Assembly (NCBI GenBank): GCA_021736945.1
Contig: JAIPEX010000012.1
Location: 1-38,780, forward strand
Direction of reading: 5' to 3'
DNA: 38,780 nt
DNA from: Halanaerobiales bacterium
GTDB lineage: Bacteria > Bacillota > Halanaerobiia > Halanaerobiales > M55B127
Below are positions 25,001 to 33,887 of this stretch, one piece after another. The position numbers were made by a program, and so were the translations under genes. The notes under the pieces are model-generated. The model worked only from the letters and a program-made list of their open reading frames with translations, was not told where the DNA came from and did no database searches. Positions within the stretch are counted from its first letter, which is position 1. Each line of letters begins with the position of its first letter.

Positions 25001-26389
25001 TTAAATGTGAAGTGCCATATCCAAACTATTTAGAGTACTTTCCTTTATCATTTCACTTAAAGTAGGATGAGGAAAAATGATATCATCAATAGTTTCAACT
25101 GTACCTTCTAATGTCATAGCAAATGTACCTTGACCTATTAATTCTGTAGCATGTGATCCAACTATTAACATACCTACTAACTGATCATACTCTGTTTCGA
25201 CAATAGTTTTTACAAAACCATTATCTTTCCCACTTAAAGCTTTACCGTTAAAATCATAGGGGAAATGACCAATTGTTATATTACCATCGTATTTTTTATT
25301 TGCTTCTTGTTCTGTAAGTCCTACTGCCGCAATTTCCGGATCTGTATAAATACATCTCGGTACATTATTATAGTCTATTTCTTTGTCATCACCTAATGCG
25401 TTATCAACTGCTGTAATTCCTTCCTGAAAAGCAACATGAGCAAGTTGGTAATTACCATTAAGATCACCAACTGCATAAATACCGTCAATGTTAGTTTCCA
25501 TACGATTATTTACTTTAATACTAGATCTATCATACTCTATACCTATTTTATCCAAATTAATTTCTTCAAGAAGTGGACTTCTCCCAACGGCAATCATAAC
25601 TTTATCTATAGTTAAAATCTTATTTTCATTATCCTGGGTATAACTTACTTCTAATTGATTATCAAGCTCTTGCCAGTTATTTACTTCACTATTGAGTAAA
25701 ACATTTATTCCTTCCTCTTCAAAGGCTTCTTTTAAATAATCTCCAACAACTGTCTCTTCTGTAGGAATCAATTTATTCATTTTTTCAATAATAGTTACCT
25801 GACTGCCTAAATTATTGTAAATATTAGCAAATTCTACACCAATAACTCCGCCCCCTACTATTAATATATTTTCAGGAATCTCTTCTATTTCAAGAGCATC
25901 TTTATTATCCATTATTAAGTCATGTGAAAAAGGAAACCCAGGAATTTCAATTGGCTTACTACCAGTAGCTAAAATAATATTTTCACTTTCAATAATTTCA
26001 TTATTTCCATCACTTTTAGTAACTTGAACTTTATTTTTATCTACTAACTCCGCTTTACCTTCAATTAATCTAATGTTTTCATGATTATTAAGTAAAGAAT
26101 TAACTCCTCCAACTAATTTATTTACTATTTTATTTTTATGCTGCATTAATTTATCAATTTCAAATTCTACTTCTCCTATTTTAATTCCATGATTGTTCCA
26201 TTTCTTAATTTCATTGGCAATTCCTGTAGATGCTAACAAAGCTTTAGTAGGTATACAACCCACATTTAGACAGGTCCCACCTAACTTGTTCTTTTCTATT
26301 ATAACAGTCTCTGCACCGTTTTGAGCTGCCCTCAAGGCAGAAACATAGCCACCGGGTCCGCCTCCGATAATTGTAATATCTGCTGTCAT
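25001..26389 (-). CDS. lpdA: Dihydrolipoamide dehydrogenase (E3)
   Basis: A 462-residue flavoprotein disulfide reductase. FAD motif G-G-G-P-G-G at residues 9-14, redox disulfide C40/C45 in G-G-T-C-L-N-V-G-C-I-P-T-K, NAD motif G-G-G-V-I-G-V-E-F, A-V-G-D, and the C-terminal catalytic H-P-T-L-S-E. It reoxidises dihydrolipoyl groups of E2 with NAD+. Unlike some Firmicute E3s it has no N-terminal lipoyl domain. It is separated from E2 by lipB and the GntR gene, an unusual order. Clear GGAGG before the ATG. Confidence 0.95.
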   Translation of the reverse strand: MTADITIIGGGPGGYVSALRAAQNGAETVIIEKNKLGGTCLNVGCIPTKALLASTGIANEIKKWNNHGIKIGEVEFEIDKLMQHKNKIVNKLVGGVNSLLNNHENIRLIEGKAELVDKNKVQVTKSDGNNEIIESENIILATGSKPIEIPGFPFSHDLIMDNKDALEIEEIPENILIVGGGVIGVEFANIYNNLGSQVTIIEKMNKLIPTEETVVGDYLKEAFEEEGINVLLNSEVNNWQELDNQLEVSYTQDNENKILTIDKVMIAVGRSPLLEEINLDKIGIEYDRSSIKVNNRMETNIDGIYAVGDLNGNYQLAHVAFQEGITAVDNALGDDKEIDYNNVPRCIYTDPEIAAVGLTEQEANKKYDGNITIGHFPYDFNGKALSGKDNGFVKTIVETEYDQLVGMLIVGSHATELIGQGTFAMTLEGTVETIDDIIFPHPTLSEMIKESTLNSLDMALHI

Positions 26390-26425
26390 TTTGATACCTC
26401 CACTCCAAAATGCAAAATTATAGAT

Positions 26426-27097
26426 TTAGTCTATAAGCATCTTGGTTGATTCAAGATTGTTTAACACAACTTCTTCACAATCTTCTATATGCTCTTCGAT
26501 AAAATCATGTACCTTGTCTTCTTCATTATCTTTTATGATTTCTAACAATTCTCTGTGATCATCTATTAAATTGCAAATATTGCTTTTAATCTCTTCAGCA
26601 TTCTGAGTATACCATATTTCATATCTCCAGTAATCTTTTAGAGCATTAATTAGTTTTTTGGAATGTGAGTATTGATATAATTTAAAATGAAAATTTTTAT
26701 TTTCTTCTATATATTTTTCAATTTCGTTATTATTATAATATTTTTCTGTTTTATCTAATATTTTATTGAGTTCTTTAACTTCTTCTTCACCAATATGATC
26801 CATCGCTTCTCTTATAGCCAAACCTTCTAATGCTCCCTGTATTCTTAATAGATCATGTATCTCTTTTCTGGTTAAAGTATTAACTTTAAAGCCAACATTA
26901 GGTATAATTGTTACAAAATCCTCTTTTTCAAGAAGTTTTACAGCTTCATAAACCGGTGAACGACTTATTCCAAACTCTTTTGCTAAATTACTTATACTAT
27001 ATTTTTCTCCCGGTTCCAATTCACCTTTAATGATATAGTTTTTTATTTTATCATATACAATTTCACTTTTTGTTGCTACTTCAATACCTAATTCCAT
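26426..27097 (-). CDS. GntR-family (FCD) transcriptional regulator
   Basis: A 223-residue regulator. Residues ~8-72 are a GntR winged helix (I-I-K-G-E-L-E-P-G, I-S-N-L-A-K-E-F-G-I-S-R-S-P-V-Y-E-A). Residues ~80-210 are an all-helical FCD ligand domain with E-G-L-A-I-R-E and a following N-x-x-F-H (metal-type site). FCD regulators usually sense a carboxylate or intermediate of the pathway they control and bind short palindromes. Two identical TTACATGTAA sites in the island are good candidates. It starts 2 bases after the lipB stop and is embedded between lipB and E3. Confidence 0.9.
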   Translation of the reverse strand: MELGIEVATKSEIVYDKIKNYIIKGELEPGEKYSISNLAKEFGISRSPVYEAVKLLEKEDFVTIIPNVGFKVNTLTRKEIHDLLRIQGALEGLAIREAMDHIGEEEVKELNKILDKTEKYYNNNEIEKYIEENKNFHFKLYQYSHSKKLINALKDYWRYEIWYTQNAEEIKSNICNLIDDHRELLEIIKDNEEDKVHDFIEEHIEDCEEVVLNNLESTKMLID

Positions 27098-27099
27098 AA

Positions 27100-27759
27100 T
27101 TAAACACCCTTTCTATCGATCTTTTTTATTTTAAATACCTCTCTAAAAATTTGTAAATAATCTTCCATAACCCTGTTTAAATTATATTCTTTTCCGGTTT
27201 CTTGATAAATACTGGTCGCTTTTTTATCCACAAATCCACAAGGATTTATATGATTGAAATAATCTAACTCAGTATTTATATTCAAAGCAAAGCCATGTCG
27301 GGTCACCCATCGATTTATACCAATTCCAACAGCACATATTTTTTTGTTATTTATCCAAACACCTGGAAAATCCTCTTTTCTTTTTCCTTCAATTCCATAT
27401 TTTTTTAAAAGGATTATTATTGATTCTTCAAGTTTTTTTAAATATAGTAAAATATCTTTTTCAAAATTTTTCAAATTTAAGATGGGATATCCGACTAATT
27501 GTCCAGGACCATGAAAGGTTATTTTACCACCTCTGTTTACATTATAACATTCAATATCATGTTCCTGCAAAAAAACTTCTGAAACCAGCAAATCCTTTTT
27601 ACTACCATCTCTACCGATCGTATATACAGGGTTATGTTCTACAAGGAGCAGATAGTCTTCATTTAATCCATTTTTCTTTTTATCAGCAATTTCTTCCATC
27701 TGATTCCAGGTCTTTTTATATTCGGCATTAAATATTTTTTTTACTATGATATCTATCAC
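27100..27759 (-). CDS. lipB: Octanoyl-ACP:protein N-octanoyltransferase LipB
   Basis: A 219-residue LipB. The conserved R-G-G-K-I-T-F-H-G-P-G-Q block, the catalytic Lys in K-K-I-C-A-V-G-I and the acyl-thioester Cys in N-P-C-G-F are all present. LipB moves octanoate from acyl carrier protein to the E2 lysine, after which LipA inserts sulfur; no lipA is visible. It lies 15 bases after E2 and so looks dedicated to this complex. The GTG at 27759 is embedded in the ribosome binding site AAAGGAGTGAT; an AUC at 27750 would have better spacing, so the true start is uncertain. Confidence 0.93.
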   Translation of the reverse strand: MIDIIVKKIFNAEYKKTWNQMEEIADKKKNGLNEDYLLLVEHNPVYTIGRDGSKKDLLVSEVFLQEHDIECYNVNRGGKITFHGPGQLVGYPILNLKNFEKDILLYLKKLEESIIILLKKYGIEGKRKEDFPGVWINNKKICAVGIGINRWVTRHGFALNINTELDYFNHINPCGFVDKKATSIYQETGKEYNLNRVMEDYLQIFREVFKIKKIDRKGV

Positions 27760-27774
27760 TCCTTTACTTTTAGA

Positions 27775-29304
27775 TTAAATTAAATCTTCAGGGGTTTCTA
27801 ACTTGTTTTTAAGGGTGTTTAATATTCTTGCAGCTTGGGCACCATCTATTAATCGGTGATCAAAGCTTAATGTTATATTTAACTCTTTTCCTATAAAAAG
27901 TCCACCATCTTTAATTAAAGGTTTATCTTTGATTTCTCCGAATCCAAATATTGCTACTTCAGGATAATTGATGATGGGTGTTAAAGTTTTAATATTATAC
28001 ATGCCTAAATTACTAATAGTTATAGTCCCGTTCTGCATTTCGTCCATCGAAAGTTCGTTATTTTGGGCTTTATTGACTAAAATATTTATTTCTTCAGATA
28101 ATTGGTTTAAACCTTTTTCTTCTGTGTTTTTAATTACTGGTACAATAAGCCCCTCTTCATTATCAACCGCTAAGCCCATATTAATACTATTATGGTATAT
28201 TACTTCATCACCTTTAAGAGTCGCATTTATTACAGGAAACTCTTTTATAACTTCAGTAATTGCTTTAATGAATAAGGCGTTTAAATTTAACTTAGATTTA
28301 AATTTGCTAGAAAGAGATTTATAGAGTTTCATTAAATCTGTTGCTTCTGTATCAATAGTTACACTCGCATGAGCAGCCTTTTGTTTACTTTCAAGCATTT
28401 TATCAGCTATGATCTGTCTACGACCGCTTAATTTTTCTTTTTTTCCTTTTAATTGAGTAGATGATTCTCTTTTATCTGAATTTATATATCTTTCTACATC
28501 AGATTTCATAACTCTACCCCCGGGACCAGTTCCAGTAATATTAAGAGGATCAATATTAGCTTCTTTACATAATTTTTTGGCCACAGGTGAAACTTTATTA
28601 AATGAAATCTTCTTTTCTTCTGTTTTTACTTTTGGTTTTTCAATATTATGTTCTTCAATATATTCTAGTATATCCTGTTTTAAAATACGATCTTTCGGAC
28701 CTGAACCTTGAACTTTATCAAGGTTTATATTATAATCATCTGCTAATTTATGAGCAACTGGTGACACTTTTTCTGTACCATAGTTAGCAAAGCGATCTTT
28801 TGGTAATTCAATATTGTTTTTACTTAAATATTTTTTTACATCATTTTTTATTACTCGCCCTTTTGGTCCAGTACCTTCTATCTCTTCTACATCAATTCCC
28901 GCCTTTTGAGCATATTCGGCTGCCATAGGAGAAACTCTTACCTCAATATCTCGTTCTACTGTCCCTGAAATCTCTTTATCTTTAGAAATATTTTCTTCAC
29001 TTTTTTTCTCTTGTTTAGTTTCCTTATTCTCTTCTATAGATTCTGAGACTTCTTCTATTTTTTCATCTTCTTCTCCTACTACGGCAATGGTTTTATGAAC
29101 TGGTACAATTTCATCTTCTTCATAATATATTTTAAGTAAAACCCCGTCTACTGGAGATTCTACTACATTGGAAATTTTATCTGTACTTATTTCAACGATC
29201 GCTTCTCCTTTATTTACTTTGTCCCCCTCCTGGTGTAACCATTTTGTTATTTTACCTTCTTGCATGGATAATCCCAGTTTGGGCATTTCTATTTGAGTTG
29301 CCAA
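27775..29304 (-). CDS. 2-oxoacid/acetoin dehydrogenase E2 with three subunit-binding domains
   Basis: A 509-residue dihydrolipoyl acyltransferase. Lipoyl domain 1-80 with the lipoylated lysine K43 in S-T-D-K-I. A charged linker leads to three peripheral-subunit-binding domains at about 122-160, 178-216 and 236-274, each starting V-S-P-x-A and ending with G-x-G-P-x-x-R-x-x-K-x-D. The catalytic domain (~290-509) has the active-site H-R-L-I-D-G. Most E2 proteins carry one such domain. E2 transfers the acyl group from E1 to CoA and forms the core of the complex. It follows E1beta after 32 bases. Confidence 0.92.
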   Translation of the reverse strand: MATQIEMPKLGLSMQEGKITKWLHQEGDKVNKGEAIVEISTDKISNVVESPVDGVLLKIYYEEDEIVPVHKTIAVVGEEDEKIEEVSESIEENKETKQEKKSEENISKDKEISGTVERDIEVRVSPMAAEYAQKAGIDVEEIEGTGPKGRVIKNDVKKYLSKNNIELPKDRFANYGTEKVSPVAHKLADDYNINLDKVQGSGPKDRILKQDILEYIEEHNIEKPKVKTEEKKISFNKVSPVAKKLCKEANIDPLNITGTGPGGRVMKSDVERYINSDKRESSTQLKGKKEKLSGRRQIIADKMLESKQKAAHASVTIDTEATDLMKLYKSLSSKFKSKLNLNALFIKAITEVIKEFPVINATLKGDEVIYHNSINMGLAVDNEEGLIVPVIKNTEEKGLNQLSEEINILVNKAQNNELSMDEMQNGTITISNLGMYNIKTLTPIINYPEVAIFGFGEIKDKPLIKDGGLFIGKELNITLSFDHRLIDGAQAARILNTLKNKLETPEDLI

Positions 29305-29336
29305 GATATATACCTCCCTCTATAAGTTGATATTTT

Positions 29337-30314
29337 TTAATATTCTACAACTTCTTTGATTCCTTCTAATACTTCATTATAATTAGGTAAAATGTAGTCT
29401 TCTAACTTTGGAGAAAAAGCTACAGGGCTATCCAAAGAAGCAACTCTTTTAACCGGAGCTTTTAAAAACTCGAACATTTCATCATTTAACATTCCTGCTA
29501 TTTCTGCCCCATATCCACCTGTTTTGGGAGCCTCATAGGCAACTACTACTCGATTTGTCTTAGCTATTGAATCAAAGATTGTTTCTTTATCAAAAGGTAC
29601 TAAGGTACGAGGATCAATAACTTCTACACTAATCCCATCCTCAGCTAATTCTTCAGCTGCCTGTAACGCATATTCACACATCTTCATCGAAGCTATTATA
29701 GTCACATCTGATCCTTCTCTTTTCACTTTAGCTTTTCCTAACTCAAGTTCATAAGATTCTTCAGGTACTTCACCTGAAGTACTATATAACATTTTATGTT
29801 CAAAAAATATTATTGGATTTTCGCTTCTAATAGAGGAAATCAACAAACCCTTAGCTTCATATGGTGTAGTAGGAGCTACTACTGTAATACCTGGGATATT
29901 CATCAACCAGGCTTCAGGATTTTGAGAATGATGATAGGCTGCTCTAAATCCTCCCCCATTAGCAGTTCTTAAAACTATTGGAGCAGTTAGTTGTCCTGAA
30001 AACATGTAATGTGCTTTCGCTGAATTATTTACTATCTGATCAAAACATTCTGTTATGAAATCGGCAAACATAATTTCTACAACTGGTCTTAATCCTGTAA
30101 AAGCAGCACCATTACTTAAACCCAGCATCGCAGCTTCAGAAAGGGGAGTATCTATAACTCTCCTCTCACCATATTTTTTCCAGAGCCCTTTGGTAACTCC
30201 AAAATCTCCGCCCATTTTACCCACATCTTGACCAAGTACAAATACATCTTCATCTCTTTCCATTTCTTGATGTAAGGCTTCATTTAAAGCCTGGGAGAAT
30301 TTTAACTCACGCAT
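29337..30314 (-). CDS. 2-oxoacid/acetoin dehydrogenase E1 beta subunit
   Basis: A 325-residue transketolase-like pyrimidine-domain subunit. It begins R-E-L-K-F-S-Q-A-L-N-E-A and shows G-Q-D-V-G-K-M-G-G-D-F-G, D-T-P-L-S-E-A, E-I-M-F-A-D-F and a C-terminal transketolase domain with V-I-D-P-R-T-L-V-P. It forms the TPP-dependent decarboxylase/cleavage component with E1alpha. Size and motifs fit AcoB/PdhB equally; substrate specificity cannot be read. Its ATG overlaps the E1alpha stop by one base (TAATG), so the two are coupled. Confidence 0.92.
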   Translation of the reverse strand: MRELKFSQALNEALHQEMERDEDVFVLGQDVGKMGGDFGVTKGLWKKYGERRVIDTPLSEAAMLGLSNGAAFTGLRPVVEIMFADFITECFDQIVNNSAKAHYMFSGQLTAPIVLRTANGGGFRAAYHHSQNPEAWLMNIPGITVVAPTTPYEAKGLLISSIRSENPIIFFEHKMLYSTSGEVPEESYELELGKAKVKREGSDVTIIASMKMCEYALQAAEELAEDGISVEVIDPRTLVPFDKETIFDSIAKTNRVVVAYEAPKTGGYGAEIAGMLNDEMFEFLKAPVKRVASLDSPVAFSPKLEDYILPNYNEVLEGIKEVVEY

Positions 30315-31306
30315 TATTTTCCCTCCTTCATTGATTCATATGGTTCAGCATATATATATTTAACAGCATCTTCTAGTTCGGGTTCAGGACTTTCTAATGC
30401 AAACTCAACCATATCTTCTACTTCTTTTAAAGCATCTTCTTCTAATTTGTCGAGTTCCTTAAAAGATACTCCCTCGTCTTCTAATTTTTCTCTTAAATTT
30501 TTAATAGGACATTTTTCTTCTTTCCATTTCTGTACTTCATCTTTTGGTCTATAGGAAGCCGGGTCACCAGAGAAATGTCCCTGCCATCTATAGGTTAAAA
30601 GTTCCACCATACTAGGTCCTTGACCATTACGAGCTCTTTCAACAGCTCTATTCATTGCATTATAGACTTCTTCAATATCATTTCCGTCTACAACTTCAGC
30701 CGGAATATCATAGCCGGCCGCTCTATCTGATAAATTTTCAGGAAATGAATGAGCTTCTTCAGCTTTTGTAGAAATCGCATACCCATTATTAACTAAAACA
30801 TAGATAAGAGGAACTTTTAGACTGGCAGCCATATTCATACTTTCATGAAGTTCACCACGACCACAGGTTCCATCTCCCATAAAAACTGCTGTCACATTAT
30901 CTTCACCACGATATTTGCTGGCATAAGCAGTTCCTAGTCCTGTAGCAGTTATTGAACCTTCTATAGCATTATTGCCCATATTACCAACCTCAACATCAGC
31001 AATATGCATACTTCCACCTTTACCTTCACATAAACCGGTCTTTTTCGCAAAAATTTCTGCCATAACTTTCTTTTTAGGGCTTCCTGCTAAAAGACAAACC
31101 CCATGACTTCTATGATCAGGGAATTTATAGTCTGATTCTGTTAATACATGCATTACCCCAGTTTGAGCTGCTTCCTGTCCTATACTCAAATGAATAAATC
31201 CTGGTATATTTCCTTTTTTTGAATGCTCATCTACTTTTTCCTCAAATCTTCTTATTAAATTCATATCATAATACATCTGCTTAAACTTTTTAATATCTAA
31301 ACCCAT
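30314..31306 (-). CDS. 2-oxoacid/acetoin dehydrogenase E1 alpha subunit
   Basis: A 330-residue TPP-binding subunit. The TPP motif runs from G-D-G-T-C-G-R-G-E to N-N-G-Y-A-I-S-T; H-R-S-H-G, G-K-G-G-S-M-H-I and G-S-I-T-A-T-G-L-G-T-A are also conserved. The length (about 330) resembles acetoin dehydrogenase AcoA or compact PdhA rather than longer branched-chain E1. It would cleave a 2-oxoacid, acyloin or diketone, passing the acyl group to E2 lipoate. It follows Mch copy 2 after 36 bases, so it is likely co-transcribed with the cyclohydrolase. Confidence 0.92.
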   Translation of the reverse strand: MGLDIKKFKQMYYDMNLIRRFEEKVDEHSKKGNIPGFIHLSIGQEAAQTGVMHVLTESDYKFPDHRSHGVCLLAGSPKKKVMAEIFAKKTGLCEGKGGSMHIADVEVGNMGNNAIEGSITATGLGTAYASKYRGEDNVTAVFMGDGTCGRGELHESMNMAASLKVPLIYVLVNNGYAISTKAEEAHSFPENLSDRAAGYDIPAEVVDGNDIEEVYNAMNRAVERARNGQGPSMVELLTYRWQGHFSGDPASYRPKDEVQKWKEEKCPIKNLREKLEDEGVSFKELDKLEEDALKEVEDMVEFALESPEPELEDAVKYIYAEPYESMKEGK

Positions 31307-31342
31307 TTATATACTACCTCCTTATATAAATATTAAAAATTG

Positions 31343-32308
31343 TTATTTTAAAACCTGACTTGTATAACTTTCTTTTATAACATCAGTATGAATAGTTCCA
31401 GCCTCGAATAGTTTTCCGGTTTTCATATTGTGCATTTTAACCTTTGACATCGCATGAATGTTTTTGTCCATTTTATAAAAATCATTTTCTGCCTCACTGT
31501 AAAGCTTAGAAAATGGTTCACCACAGTGATCAGAAGCCCCAGATACTAAATGATTTATGACCTGGATAATTTCATCGTCATCACAATCAACCCAAAACTC
31601 AGAATAACCTCCATATAAAAGTGCATCATTTATTCTACCCATAGCTTCTGTTTCATCATTTATTATTGGTGCTATAGGTGCTAATCCTTTTGCAAATTTT
31701 ATATTTTTTAAATTAAAATCATGCTCAAACATTTTATGTACCGTTTGTTCTACTGAACGGGCTGCCACCTGAATACTACCTACTAAACTGGCACTTGGTG
31801 CCACTACTAAATATATGTTTTCTGGAGCTACACCACAAGCCTTAGCTACTTGGTTGGCAATATTTACATCAGGTAATTTTTCCATTTGTAAACAAAGTAC
31901 ACATTCATCATTTTGATCCCTATAATCAGTCATTTCAAAATAATAATCACTTTCAACTATAGCTTGAGCACGAGCTGGTCCAGAACCAATAATAGTATTA
32001 TCACCATTTGCAATTTTCCAGCCGGCAATTTGAGAAGCAATAGTGGAAGTCACAACCTGATCACTATGTACAAAAACTCCCGAAAGTTCTAATTCGCCAA
32101 CACTATAGGGAACTATATCTACCATTCCCAAATTACCCATATTTAATTTTACGAACTCTATACCAGCCTGCCAACTACCTTCAGCATTTATACCCATATC
32201 AAGAATGATTGTTCCATTACTTAATTTATTTATTTCGACTCCTAATCTAGCAGCATCTTTAATTACATTTTTTACTACTTTGACCGCTTCTTCATTAATA
32301 CTTACCAT
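31343..32308 (-). CDS. Methenyltetrahydromethanopterin cyclohydrolase homologue, copy 2
   Basis: A 321-residue Mch-family protein. Family blocks: G-S-W-Q-A-G, S-Q-I-A-G-W, G-S-G-P-A-R-A, V-V-A-P-S-A-S-L-V-G-S-I-Q-V, A-M-G-R-I-N-D-A-L-L-Y-G-G and D-F-Y-K-M-D near the end. The Arg-x-x-Glu pair is R184/E187. It looks closer to typical Mch than copy 1, with an intact S-G-P-A-R-A phosphate-type loop. It probably hydrolyses a cyclic amidine; H4MPT chemistry is not otherwise represented. ATG with AGGAGTGAT upstream, 18 bases after SDR 2 and directly ahead of E1alpha. Confidence 0.86.
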   Translation of the reverse strand: MVSINEEAVKVVKNVIKDAARLGVEINKLSNGTIILDMGINAEGSWQAGIEFVKLNMGNLGMVDIVPYSVGELELSGVFVHSDQVVTSTIASQIAGWKIANGDNTIIGSGPARAQAIVESDYYFEMTDYRDQNDECVLCLQMEKLPDVNIANQVAKACGVAPENIYLVVAPSASLVGSIQVAARSVEQTVHKMFEHDFNLKNIKFAKGLAPIAPIINDETEAMGRINDALLYGGYSEFWVDCDDDEIIQVINHLVSGASDHCGEPFSKLYSEAENDFYKMDKNIHAMSKVKMHNMKTGKLFEAGTIHTDVIKESYTSQVLK

Positions 32309-32326
32309 AGCTACTTATCACTCCTT

Positions 32327-33043
32327 TTACTTCCTTTTACCATTTATATCTATTGTAGTTCCAGAAATAATATCAGCTTCATTTGAACTGAAATACTTTA
32401 TTACTTCTGCCAAATTTTTTGGTTGAATCCACTCTTCCGGATTACCATCATTTATTCTTTCTCTAGTATATTGTGTGTTTACCAATCCTAGATTAAGTGT
32501 TAATACATTTATATTAAACTCTTGTAATTCTTCAAATAATACCATCGAAAGACCGTTTATACCCGATTTAGAAGCAGTATATGCACCAAAACCGGGAAAA
32601 TAATTTTTGGCTGCAGTAGAAGAAATGTTTATTATTTTACCTGCTTTTTTGTTTTTCATTACCTGGCCGAATTCTTTAGAACACAAAAAGGTACCTGTTA
32701 GGTTTACTTCAATAATTTTTTTCCATGTTGAGAGATCTGTTTCCAAAATCGAGTTTGCTTCATGAATAGCTGCATTGTTTATTAGGATATCGACTTTGTT
32801 GAAATTATTTAATGTTTCTTTTACTAGGTTTTTTACATCCTTTTCACTACTTATATCAGTCGGGACATATATGGCTTTCCCTTTTTTATCTTTATTAATT
32901 TTTTCAGCTGTTTGTTTAATCTCATTTTCAGTCCGAGCGGTAACCACTACATTTGCTCCGCTTTCTGCATAGGAAAGGGCTATTTGCTTACCTAGTCCTC
33001 GTCCTGATCCTGTAACAACTATAGTTTGATTATTAAAATTCAT
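32327..33043 (-). CDS. Short-chain dehydrogenase/reductase (SDR), second copy
   Basis: A 238-residue classical SDR: T-G-S-G-R-G-L-G near residue 11, T-A-R at the end of beta 2 (Arg suggests NADP), N-N-A near 88, S-S-T catalytic Ser and Y-T-A-S-K. It is not a close copy of the SDR at 23187-23960 and, judging from the beta-2 residue, may prefer the other cofactor, so the two may act in opposite directions or on different carbons. First gene after a 168-base gap that contains a TATAAT at 33078-33073 on the minus strand but no good -35. Confidence 0.87.
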   Translation of the reverse strand: MNFNNQTIVVTGSGRGLGKQIALSYAESGANVVVTARTENEIKQTAEKINKDKKGKAIYVPTDISSEKDVKNLVKETLNNFNKVDILINNAAIHEANSILETDLSTWKKIIEVNLTGTFLCSKEFGQVMKNKKAGKIINISSTAAKNYFPGFGAYTASKSGINGLSMVLFEELQEFNINVLTLNLGLVNTQYTRERINDGNPEEWIQPKNLAEVIKYFSSNEADIISGTTIDINGKRK

Positions 33044-33211
33044 ATTACTACTCCCTTCTAAAAATCTAATCCATTATAACTTTGATAATAATTAATATTT
33101 TTCAATATTCATCTATCTATTTTAGGTTTAAAAAATTATTTCATAAAATGTCTAGTTACATTGTTGAAATTTAATAAATAACAAATAATTACAACTTATT
33201 TTAATTAGGGT

Positions 33212-33865
33212 TTATTTCTTCATGATTTTCTTTTTCATTTCCAAATATCTTTTTTTCCCATATTGTAATTGATAACTTGACAATACTAAGCGTTCGATAA
33301 GGTTATGAACAATATTCATTCCTTCATTATCAGCTTTTGCCCCAGCTTTTTTATTATCTTTACTCCAAATAGTTCCTCCATTATAAGCATGGTTACCACC
33401 TACAACATGAACTCCATATGTATGATAAAAACCATGAATAGTATTTATTGTAGTTTCCTGTCCTCCATGCCGTGTACCTCCTACTGCTATTGCAGCTCCA
33501 ACTTTATCCCAAAAATAACCCGGATCTTCTTTCATAATATTCCAAACAGGTCTTAAAAGATTAAAAAAGGATGTTAATTGTCCTGTAGCGTTCATCAAAT
33601 AAACAGGAGAAGCAATTAAATATGCATCTGCTTCATAAAATTTTTCATAAATTTCTTTATTATTAACATCATGATGAGCACAATATCTACTTTCTTCTCT
33701 TATACACTTATCACAATGAATACAATATGGAAGTTTGTAATTTTTCAGTAAAATTTCATCTACCGATATTTCTTCATATTTAGCTGCTTTTTCTAAGGAT
33801 TCATTTAATACATGTTCTGTTGCACCAGCTCTCGGACTGCCACAAATTCCTAAAAGTTTTATCAC
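33212..33865 (-). CDS. Iron-sulfur flavoprotein (NADPH-dependent FMN reductase family)
   Basis: A 217-residue flavodoxin-fold protein. The FMN phosphate loop G-S-P-R-A-G-A-T-E is at residues ~9-17. It is followed by a compact C-x2-C-x2-C-x7-C cluster motif (from Y-C-I-H-C-D-K-C), typical of 4Fe-4S Isf proteins of anaerobes. Then come A-S-P-V-Y and G-G-T-R-H-G-G. These proteins pass single electrons from ferredoxin or scavenge O2/H2O2; in this island it could serve a reductive step. Start: GTG at 33865, 8 bases after AAGGAGG; a TTG three bases upstream is also possible. It follows the binding-protein gene across a strong hairpin. Confidence 0.85.
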   Translation of the reverse strand: MIKLLGICGSPRAGATEHVLNESLEKAAKYEEISVDEILLKNYKLPYCIHCDKCIREESRYCAHHDVNNKEIYEKFYEADAYLIASPVYLMNATGQLTSFFNLLRPVWNIMKEDPGYFWDKVGAAIAVGGTRHGGQETTINTIHGFYHTYGVHVVGGNHAYNGGTIWSKDNKKAGAKADNEGMNIVHNLIERLVLSSYQLQYGKKRYLEMKKKIMKK

Positions 33866-33887
33866 CAATTGTACCTCCTTATATTAT

